Origin: Bacteroidota bacterium
GTDB taxonomy: Bacteria > Bacteroidota > Bacteroidia > Bacteroidales > VadinHA17
Assembly (NCBI GenBank): GCA_022711195.1
Contig: JAKLFN010000043.1
Location: 1 to 12,102, forward strand
DNA: 12,102 nt
Reading direction: 5' to 3'
The stretch's first letter is position 1. Each line of letters opens with the position of its first letter. Of the stretch, positions 6,459-12,102 are shown piece by piece. The translations under genes were made by a program, and so were the position numbers. The notes beneath the pieces are model-generated. The model ran no database searches, was not told where the DNA came from, and saw only the letters and a program-made list of their open reading frames with translations.

Positions 6459-6489
6459 TTTGACGGTTTAAGGCTATTTAGTATTTTTG
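6459..6489 (+). promoter_or_regulatory. Bacteroidota sigma-70-type promoter (-33/-7) for the TonB gene
   Basis: TTTG at 6459-6462 and TATTTTTG at 6482-6489 are separated by exactly 19 nt, a full match to the TTTG-N19-TAnnTTTG promoter of Bacteroidota. Transcription would start near 6495 and give a leader of about 104 nt before the ATG at 6599. It points away from the tRNA promoter, so this gap holds two divergent promoters. Confidence 0.7.
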
Positions 6490-6598
6490 CCACGCATTGA
6501 AATTTCGAGGCGATAAACATTGTTTTTTATTATCTCCTCCAAAAGATGGCACCAAAATTGACCTTGAGGTAAAATAACAGGTCATTCATTGCTGACAA

Positions 6599-7390
6599 AT
6601 GGGCAGGCACAATAATAATATTCCGGGTTTTGACGACATACTGTTCGAAAACAGGAACAGGGATTACGGCGCCTACCAGCTCCGGAAAAATTATCACCGC
6701 GCCCTGTTAACAGGTATTCTTGCTGCTTCCATAGCCGTTTCAGCATCAGTAATTATTCCTTCCCTCTCAGGTGACAACGAAGAATATTTTCTGGGCGGCG
6801 GAGGCAATTATGTTGAAGTGGAAATGGAAAGCCTGGAGGCTCCCGATGAGATGATCTATATCCCACCACCACCGCCTCCACCAGAGAAAACGGCATCAGA
6901 AGAGATACTGAAGTATATCCCGCCGGTGGTCGTCGACTCAATAACTCCTTATGAGGAAAAACCGGCCATCACCGACGATGTCCTGGCACAGAATCCTGAT
7001 GCGGCTGATAACACGGTTTACTCTAATGGCATGGGCGATGAGCTTATGACAGGTGAAGGTGCCTATGGACAGGGAGATGTTTTCTTCCTGGTTGAGGTCA
7101 TGCCCACATTCAGGGGAGGAGGTCTCGACAAATTCCGTGAATGGCTCTACAAAAGGACAAACTACCCGCAGGCAGCGATCGACAAAAAGATCAAGGGAAC
7201 GGTTTTCCTGACATTTATCGTAGAGAAAGACGGGTCGGTTAGCAATGTAGAGGTTCTCAAGGGTGTCGATCCACTGCTCGACTCTGAAGCGGTGCGGGTA
7301 ATCTCCGAATCGCCTAAATGGACACCCGGGCTGCAGCGGGGACAACCGGTGAGGATAAGGTACCAGGTGCCGATGAGCTTTACCCTTTGA
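6599..7390 (+). CDS. TonB-family energy transducer
   Basis: The 263-residue protein has the usual Bacteroidota TonB layout. There is a cytoplasmic N-terminus with FDDILFENRNRDYGAYQLRKNYHRA (residues 11-35; this block is typical of the phylum), one membrane helix (about 36-56), a periplasmic linker with a seven-proline run (89-95), and a C-terminal TonB domain (about 175-263) with YPQAAIDKKIKGTVFLTFIVEKDG, then VLKGVDPLLDSEAVRVI, then WTPGLQRGQPVRIRYQVPMSF. With ExbB and ExbD it passes proton-motive energy to TonB-dependent outer-membrane receptors; no exbB or exbD is in the window. Bacteroidota often have several TonB paralogues, so the client receptors are unknown. The gene has its own strong promoter. 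A lipoprotein gene follows after 82 nt. Confidence 0.92.
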   Translation: MGRHNNNIPGFDDILFENRNRDYGAYQLRKNYHRALLTGILAASIAVSASVIIPSLSGDNEEYFLGGGGNYVEVEMESLEAPDEMIYIPPPPPPPEKTASEEILKYIPPVVVDSITPYEEKPAITDDVLAQNPDAADNTVYSNGMGDELMTGEGAYGQGDVFFLVEVMPTFRGGGLDKFREWLYKRTNYPQAAIDKKIKGTVFLTFIVEKDGSVSNVEVLKGVDPLLDSEAVRVISESPKWTPGLQRGQPVRIRYQVPMSFTL

Positions 7391-7472
7391 CCTTAATGGA
7401 CAGAATTAGTGATTATTATGAATAACAGATTTCAATGTATTTATTATCTTTAACAATGAAAAACAAACGAAC

Positions 7473-8645
7473 ATGAAAAAGTATATCCTTCTGATCTTCG
7501 TGATTTCTGTCATCCTGTCCGGATGCGGGTCGTCGAAAAAACAACTGGAGAAAGGCAACTACGAGGCTGCCATAATAACTGCAGTTAAGGAGCTGCGTAA
7601 AGATGCAGACAATGAAAAACAGGCTGCAATCCTTGAACGTTCATATAATATCGTAAATGAACAGGATAATGAAAGGATAAGGTTTCTTAAGCTGGAAGGC
7701 AGGCCTCAGAACTGGGATGAGGTTTACCAGATCTACAAAAGAATGAATGACAGGCAGGCTCTTGTCCGCACGATTCTTCCTATAAATGCCGGCGGAAAAT
7801 CACTAAATTTCCCTTATGTCGATTATATGGTGGAAATGATTGCTGCCAAGAAAAAATCGGCTGACTATTATTTTGCTCATGGCAATGAGCTGATGAAAGC
7901 CGGACTCAAAGATTCATACCGCCAGGCATTTTATGAGTATGTGCGGGCTAAGGAATATGTTGGCGACTATGAAGGAATAGACCAGAAAATTGAAGAATCG
8001 AAATACCTCGGCATGAGCAGGGTCTTCGTTTCACTCCAGAATACAACACCGGTAAAATTCCCTAAGGAATTTGAAGAAGACCTTATCTCTGTAGACCTCC
8101 AGGCACTGAACAGCGAATGGGTCGAGTACCATACTCTGAACCTCGATAAGGATGCAAAATATGACTACTTCATAAACGTGAACGTCAGAAACATAGGGGT
8201 GAGCCCCGACCAGACCGCCGTAAAGGATTCTGTTGTGAAAAAGGATGTTGAAGACGGATTCACTTACCAGCTCGACAGCCGTGGAAATGTTATGAGGGAC
8301 ACTTCCGGGAACGACATAAAAATAAAAAAATATAAAACCCTTCAGTGTGCACTTATTTCAACACTGCAGACAAAAACATGTGCTATCGAAGGAGATATTG
8401 AGATCATCCAGACGAGCCCTAACAAGCTCCTCAAGAAAGATCCGATAGGGGCTCAGTCGACATTCGAGCATGTGTCTGCCCGTGCCGTGGGCGACGCCGG
8501 CGCTCTCAACCCAAAACAGCTTGAAAGGACAAAAGAAACTATCATTCCTTTCCCCTCAGATATTGAAATGGTGATTCGCTGTTCCGATGCTCTTAAAAAT
8601 GCAATAAGGGGATCAATACAAACAAACAGGAGGCTAATAATATAA
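7473..8645 (+). CDS. Lipoprotein of unknown function, upstream of hflX
   Basis: The 390-residue protein has a clear lipoprotein signal (MKKYILLIFVISVILSGC, lipid-modified Cys18, followed by Gly-Ser-Ser). Residues about 24-180 look like irregular helical repeats of TPR type (LEKGNYEAAIITAVKELRKD, then YYFAHGNELMKAGLKDSYRQAFYEYVRAKEYVGDYEGI). The second half is beta-rich with an internal charged segment (VKKDVEDGFTYQLDSRGNVMRDTSGNDIKIKKYKTLQ) and ends RGSIQTNRRLII. I know no function for it, although similar TPR-like lipoproteins are common in Bacteroidales. Its TAA stop is directly followed by the hflX ATG, so the two are almost certainly translated from one mRNA. Whether the TonB promoter also drives it is open, because the 82-nt gap contains only a one-mismatch -7 box (TATCTTTA). 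Confidence 0.78.
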   Translation: MKKYILLIFVISVILSGCGSSKKQLEKGNYEAAIITAVKELRKDADNEKQAAILERSYNIVNEQDNERIRFLKLEGRPQNWDEVYQIYKRMNDRQALVRTILPINAGGKSLNFPYVDYMVEMIAAKKKSADYYFAHGNELMKAGLKDSYRQAFYEYVRAKEYVGDYEGIDQKIEESKYLGMSRVFVSLQNTTPVKFPKEFEEDLISVDLQALNSEWVEYHTLNLDKDAKYDYFINVNVRNIGVSPDQTAVKDSVVKKDVEDGFTYQLDSRGNVMRDTSGNDIKIKKYKTLQCALISTLQTKTCAIEGDIEIIQTSPNKLLKKDPIGAQSTFEHVSARAVGDAGALNPKQLERTKETIIPFPSDIEMVIRCSDALKNAIRGSIQTNRRLII

Positions 8646-9851
8646 ATGATAGAGACTAACCGTCCTGTCGAGCGGGCTATTCTTATCGGGATCAACTATC
8701 CCGCACAGGACGAAAAAGAAACTGAAGACTTTCTGAATGAACTTTCCTTCCTGGCTGAGACTGCAGGCGCTCAGCCGGTGAGGAGATTTATCCAGAAGCT
8801 GGCAATACCTGATCCCCGTACATTCCTCGGATCAGGAAAAACGGAAGAGGTAGCACGATTCGTCAGTGAGAATGATATCGATATAGCGATCTTCGACGAT
8901 GAGCTCTCTGCAAGCCAGCTCCGTAATATCGAAAAGGAACTGGGCTGCCGTATCCTCGACAGAACCAACCTGATCCTCGATATCTTTGCCCGCCGCGCAC
9001 GTACTTCTCATGCACGCACACAGGTTGAACTGGCACAATATAAGTACCTGCTTCCAAGGCTCGCAGGTATGTGGACCCACCTCGAACGTCAGCGTGGAGG
9101 TATCGGTCTCCGGGGACCGGGAGAAACAGAAATCGAAACCGACAGGCGTATTATCAGGGACAAAATTACACTGCTCAAGAAGCAGCTGAAAAAAATCGAT
9201 GTCCAGATGTCAACACAGCGCAAGAACAGGGGAAGAATGGTCCGTGTTGCGCTGGTCGGTTATACTAATGTTGGCAAATCGACAATAATGAACCTTCTCA
9301 GCAAGTCAGAAGTGTTTGCCGAGAATAAATTGTTCGCAACACTCGATACCACTGTCAGAAAAGTCGTAATAGGCAATCTTCCCTTCCTTCTTTCCGACAC
9401 TGTCGGATTCATCAGGAAACTGCCTCACGACCTGGTGGAGTCTTTTAAATCGACACTCGACGAGGTACGGGAATCGGATCTCCTCATTCATGTGGTTGAT
9501 ATTTCACATCCCGGATTTGAAGAACAGATAAAGGTGGTGAACGAAACACTGCGTGAACTGAAAGCCTCCGAAAAGCCTGCGATCATTGTTTTTAATAAAA
9601 TTGACATCTTCTCATATATTTCCAGGGATGAATATGATCTCTCGCCTGTGCAGAAAGAAAACTATTCACTCGACGAACTGAGGAAATCATGGATGGCTAA
9701 TGATAAAAACCATCCTGTGGTTTTTATCTCGGCTGAAACAAAAGATAATGTCGAAGAACTGAAGAGATTGCTATACGAAGAGGTTAAGAAAATACATATT
9801 AAGAGGTATCCTTATAATGATTTTCTGTTTGATGACCCCCGGCCACGCTGA
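8646..9851 (+). CDS. hflX: GTPase HflX (ribosome-splitting / ribosome-associated GTPase)
   Basis: The 401-residue protein has the HflX N-terminal domain (PDPRTFLGSGKTEEVARFV at 56-73, IFDDELSASQLRN at 82-94, DRTNLILDIFARRARTSHARTQVELAQ at 105-131), the glycine-rich linker ERQRGGIGLRGPGETEIETDRR (147-168) and a TRAFAC GTPase domain. G motifs are complete: G1 GYTNVGKS (205-212), G2 region ATLDTT (231-236), G3 DTVG (251-254), G4 NKID (317-320) and G5 SAE (362-364). HflX binds the 50S subunit and, in Escherichia coli, splits stalled 70S ribosomes under heat stress. The short C-terminal tail is usual in length. The start is fixed by the directly preceding stop codon (TAAATG) and by the family start pattern. 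GC-rich hairpins follow 11 nt after the stop. Confidence 0.96.
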   Translation: MIETNRPVERAILIGINYPAQDEKETEDFLNELSFLAETAGAQPVRRFIQKLAIPDPRTFLGSGKTEEVARFVSENDIDIAIFDDELSASQLRNIEKELGCRILDRTNLILDIFARRARTSHARTQVELAQYKYLLPRLAGMWTHLERQRGGIGLRGPGETEIETDRRIIRDKITLLKKQLKKIDVQMSTQRKNRGRMVRVALVGYTNVGKSTIMNLLSKSEVFAENKLFATLDTTVRKVVIGNLPFLLSDTVGFIRKLPHDLVESFKSTLDEVRESDLLIHVVDISHPGFEEQIKVVNETLRELKASEKPAIIVFNKIDIFSYISRDEYDLSPVQKENYSLDELRKSWMANDKNHPVVFISAETKDNVEELKRLLYEEVKKIHIKRYPYNDFLFDDPRPR

Positions 9852-9861
9852 AGCATGTCCT

Positions 9862-9877
9862 GCCCCCTGAAGGGGGC
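9862..9877. terminator. GC hairpin after hflX
   Basis: GCCCCC (9862-9867) pairs with GGGGGC (9872-9877) around a TGAA loop, 11 nt after the hflX stop. A T-rich stretch (CTTTTTG) follows at a distance of about 13 nt. It is likely part of the transcription end of hflX. The motif type (short C-run, few-base loop, G-run) is common between Bacteroidota genes. Confidence 0.6.
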
Positions 9878-9909
9878 CTGGTTTCAGATTCTTTTTGTTA
9901 TGGATCTTA

Positions 9910-9957
9910 GCCCCCCTTGGGGGGCAAGCTATCAGCCACCTGGCTGATAGCTGGGGG
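9910..9957. terminator. Tandem hairpins, probable bidirectional terminator between hflX and asd
   Basis: GCCCCCC (9910-9916) pairs with GGGGGGC (9919-9925) around only two bases. A perfect 26-nt palindrome follows: AGCTATCAGCCA (9927-9938), loop CC, then TGGCTGATAGCT (9941-9952). The G-run at 9953-9957 could instead pair with the C-run at 9911-9916, enclosing the palindrome, so two folds compete. Lying between convergent genes, these should stop readthrough both ways. The combination resembles the palindromic intergenic repeats often seen in Bacteroidota genomes; whether it is a multi-copy element cannot be told from one window. Confidence 0.6.
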
Positions 9958-9965
9958 TCATTTGA

Positions 9966-10955
9966 CTAGTACAGTTTCTTCTCCACAATATATTCCGCAA
10001 TCTGAATTGCATTTGTTGCTGCACCCTTGCGGATATTATCCGATACGACCCACAGGTTCAGGCATTTTTCTTTGGAAAGATCCCTGCGGATCCTTCCTAC
10101 ATAAACTTCATCGCGGTTGTGCGAAAGGATAGGCATGGGGTATTTGTTCGATGCCGGGTCATCATATATCACATTACCCGGGAAACCTCCGATGAGTTTT
10201 TTTACTTCTTCAATGTCGAACTCTTTCTCAAATTCTATATTCACTGCTTCCGAATGACCTCCGACAACAGGAATCCTTACAACAGTTGCGGTAACCATGA
10301 TCGTCTGATCTTCAAGGATCTTTCGTGTTTCGTCTATCAGTTTCTGCTCCTCGGTGGTGTAGCCGTCGGGTTGGAATGATCCTCCATGAGGAAAACAGTT
10401 CATGTCAATAGGATGTGCATAAGCCATTTCTCCCTTAATCCCTTTACGTTCGTTCTCCATCTGTGCTACCGCCTTCACACCGGTTCCGGTAACCGACTGG
10501 TATGTTGCAACAACAAGTCTCTTTATCGTGTACTTCCTGTGAAGGGGAGCAAGGGCCATTACCATCTGTATCGTCGAACAGTTCGGGTTAGCAATTATCC
10601 TGTCGCCCTTCTTCAGCACATGAGCATTTATTTCGGGAACGATAAGAGGCACCTCCCTGAACATCCGCCAGTATGACGAGTTATCGATGACGATTGTCCC
10701 GTTGGCGGCAAATTTCTGTGCCCACTCCTTCGATGTAGAAGCTCCTGCCGAGAAAATTGCGAAGACAGGTTTTGCATCGACAGCATCCTGGACACTGACG
10801 ACCTTCACCGGTTTACCACGGAACATGATCTCCCTGCCAATTGATTTTTCCGATGCGGCAGGGATCAATTCAGTTACCGGGAAATTTCTTTCCTCAAGAA
10901 CTCTGATCATTGTCTGGCCAACCATTCCTGTAGCTCCTACAACAGCTGTCTTCAT
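9966..10955 (-). CDS. asd: Aspartate-semialdehyde dehydrogenase
   Basis: The 329-residue cytoplasmic enzyme turns L-aspartyl-4-phosphate into L-aspartate-4-semialdehyde with NADPH, the branch point to lysine/diaminopimelate, threonine and methionine. The NADP-binding start MKTAVVGATGMVGQ (GATGMVG at 7-13) is intact. The catalytic cysteine is Cys126 in NPNCSTIQ, and the catalytic histidine is His234 in VGGHSEAVN, preceded by the substrate-binding Arg227 (VVRIPV). The EMAYAHPIDMNCFPHGG region (176-192) and the C-terminal helix KGAATNAIQIAEYIV (310-324) fit the family, and the length is normal. The gene is convergent with hflX and divergent from the gene at 11052. The A-rich stretch AAAGAAAG just before the ATG may serve as ribosome-binding region. 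No riboswitch-sized leader is present. Confidence 0.97.
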   Translation of the reverse strand: MKTAVVGATGMVGQTMIRVLEERNFPVTELIPAASEKSIGREIMFRGKPVKVVSVQDAVDAKPVFAIFSAGASTSKEWAQKFAANGTIVIDNSSYWRMFREVPLIVPEINAHVLKKGDRIIANPNCSTIQMVMALAPLHRKYTIKRLVVATYQSVTGTGVKAVAQMENERKGIKGEMAYAHPIDMNCFPHGGSFQPDGYTTEEQKLIDETRKILEDQTIMVTATVVRIPVVGGHSEAVNIEFEKEFDIEEVKKLIGGFPGNVIYDDPASNKYPMPILSHNRDEVYVGRIRRDLSKEKCLNLWVVSDNIRKGAATNAIQIAEYIVEKKLY

Positions 10956-10966
10956 CTTTCTTTAAA

Positions 10967-10998
10967 TTTGTAATTGTTTAAGTTAATTTTTATATTTA
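10967..10998 (+). promoter_or_regulatory. Candidate -33/-7 promoter for the secreted lamin-tail gene, overlapping an asd promoter
   Basis: TTTG (10967-10970) and TATATTTA (10991-10998) are 20 nt apart, one base off the TAnnTTTG -7 consensus, which would give a leader of about 45 nt to the ATG at 11052. Read on the other strand, the same octamer is TAAATATA with a TTTTG box at 11021-11017, 18 nt away, a weaker candidate for asd. The two could share one melted region. Confidence 0.4.
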
Positions 10999-11051
10999 CG
11001 TTAAGTTAAAAACGGTCAAAATTAACTTTTTTTTCAATCTCTCCTCGCTGC

Positions 11052-12102
11052 ATGAAAAAAGTTATTTTACTGCTTTTCTTCCTGCCCTCTTTGTCCTATG
11101 GCCAGATTGGTTACGATTTTGAAAACGGAGCCATTGAAGGATGGACAGAAAGCACCGCAGGACGGTGGAAAGCAGATACAGAAAAGTCACTGAGCGGCAT
11201 ATACTCACTGCATCATATTTTTGACAACCCTTCAGGGGGAGCCGATTGCATTGGGATACCTCTCACTAACCTTCATCCTTCTGATGGAACTGTAAAATGG
11301 TCATTCCTGGTCCGGCATGGCTATGATCCTTCCTCATCAAACAGCTGGGCACTATGGCTGATGTCGGATCAGGCTCCGTCAGATTTTAATAACGGATCTT
11401 CTGTAAGCGGTTTCGCTGCAGGCGTTAACCTCTATGGTTATGACGACACCCTGAGGATCTGGAAAATCTCAAATGGCTCCCCGTCTGTTGTAGCTTCTTC
11501 ACATATAAACTGGCAGACGACAATCGGTATAAATACAGTAGTTAAGGTAACTGCTGAACGATCAGCTGCCGGCGAATGGCAGATAAATGTTACAGGCGTA
11601 TCCGGGAATTTTATTGGTGGAGGCATGGGTCATGATCAGGAGCTTTTCAATGCTGAGTGGCTGATACTGAATTACAGATATACATCAACCCGCGACAGGC
11701 TGCTATGGTTCGATGACCTCAGTATTGAAGGTGTTTTCTATGATGATAAGATCCCTCCCTCGGTAAAATCGCACAGGATAACAGGAAGAAGTTCACTCGA
11801 AATTGAATTCAGCGAGGATCCGGCTGACACCATAACGGATCCTTCACTGTTCATCCTTTCTGACGGGGAAAACAAAGCCGTATCAGTGGTCAGAAAGTCG
11901 CCGGGAACGATAGTGGTTACTTTTAAGAATGACTTTATCAACAAGGAGAAGAACCATCTTGTTATACAGGAAGTATGCGATAGAAAGGGCAATTGTGTCC
12001 GCGGCCTGCAAATTGATTTTTCTCCTGTGTGGATGGAACATGGCGACATAATAATCTCTGAATTAATGATTGATCCGTCACCTTCCGTCTCTCTTCCTGA
12101 AA
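11052..12102 (+). CDS. Large secreted protein with concanavalin-like, Ig-like and lamin-tail domains (3' end outside window)
   Basis: The frame is open from the ATG at 11052 to the window end (350 codons, no stop). It starts with a signal peptide, MKKVILLLFFLPSLSYG, cut before Gln18. Residues about 18-228 look like a concanavalin/LamG-type beta sandwich: YDFENGAIEGWTESTAGRW at the start, then GIYSLHHIFDN, and WFDDLSIEGVFYDD at the end. Residues about 234-323 look like an Ig-like domain (PPSVKS, then SSLEIEFSEDP, then GTIVVTFKN). GDIIISELMIDPSPS (331-345) is the typical first strand of a lamin-tail domain. Such proteins of Bacteroidota are long, surface-exposed or released, and usually end in a T9SS sorting domain, which would lie beyond this window. 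The binding target is unknown. Domain names are by motif memory. Confidence 0.8.
   Translation, partial: MKKVILLLFFLPSLSYGQIGYDFENGAIEGWTESTAGRWKADTEKSLSGIYSLHHIFDNPSGGADCIGIPLTNLHPSDGTVKWSFLVRHGYDPSSSNSWALWLMSDQAPSDFNNGSSVSGFAAGVNLYGYDDTLRIWKISNGSPSVVASSHINWQTTIGINTVVKVTAERSAAGEWQINVTGVSGNFIGGGMGHDQELFNAEWLILNYRYTSTRDRLLWFDDLSIEGVFYDDKIPPSVKSHRITGRSSLEIEFSEDPADTITDPSLFILSDGENKAVSVVRKSPGTIVVTFKNDFINKEKNHLVIQEVCDRKGNCVRGLQIDFSPVWMEHGDIIISELMIDPSPSVSLPE

Noticed and set aside
6546..6572. Eight-codon leader ORF (MAPKLTLR) before the TonB gene
   Set aside because: It is short, has no run of regulatory codons, and no attenuator hairpin with a T-run follows; it is likely chance.
8771..9491. Open frames in other frames and on the minus strand within hflX
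   Set aside because: HflX is complete with all G motifs; the other frames show no family features.
9966..10965. Several plus-strand open frames across asd
   Set aside because: They are antisense shadows of asd, whose catalytic motifs are all present on the minus strand.
10956..11051. Lysine or other riboswitch before asd
   Set aside because: The whole divergent gap is 96 nt, AT-rich and without the conserved stems such an RNA needs.
1..12102. CRISPR array, insertion sequence, phage or plasmid genes
   Set aside because: No regularly spaced repeats, transposase, integrase, replication or phage structural motifs were seen on either strand.

Overview
The window looks like a chromosome fragment of a Bacteroidota (Bacteroidales-type) bacterium. 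The evidence is a type IX secretion (T9SS) sorting domain at the end of one protein, a lamin-tail type secreted protein, a Bacteroidota-style TonB, a GH2 enzyme with the C-terminal domains usual in that phylum, mostly weak or absent Shine-Dalgarno sequences, and TTTG-N19-TAnnTTTG (-33/-7) promoters. The best of these promoters lies before the TonB gene, and a perfect -7 box lies before the tRNA gene.

Left part (1-2241): the 3' end of a glycoside hydrolase family 2 gene meets, tail to tail with 5 nt between, a small secreted beta-rich protein that carries a repeated GRDGxVMKTT motif. A 360-nt gap with an imperfect palindrome follows, then a SiaC-family (DUF1987) regulatory phosphoprotein without its usual kinase, phosphatase or cyclase partners next to it. 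After that comes a 480-nt AT-rich gap that holds at most one doubtful small ORF.

Middle (2242-6209): four same-strand genes with gaps of 48 and 45 nt and one ATGA overlap look like one operon of exported proteins. They are an unrecognised secreted protein, a Sel1-repeat protein with a T9SS type A sorting domain, a very cysteine-rich protein ending in a probable papain-like (NlpC/P60-like) catalytic domain, and a lipoprotein. Sampled stretches here are clearly more AT-rich than the housekeeping genes to the right (16/60 G+C at 3181-3240 against 29/60 at 9001-9060). This is the least explained and most interesting part of the window.

Right part (6318-12102): a tRNA-Ala(GGC) on the minus strand, with the G3-U70 pair that marks alanine tRNAs, is followed by a TonB energy transducer, a lipoprotein and the ribosome-associated GTPase HflX. 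The lipoprotein stop touches the hflX start (TAAATG). hflX converges on asd (aspartate-semialdehyde dehydrogenase, minus strand), and between them lie three strong GC-rich hairpins that should end transcription both ways. Divergent from asd is the 5' part of a large secreted protein with a concanavalin-like domain, an Ig-like domain and the start of a lamin-tail domain; it runs off the window end.

No integrase, transposase, CRISPR array, plasmid or phage gene was seen.
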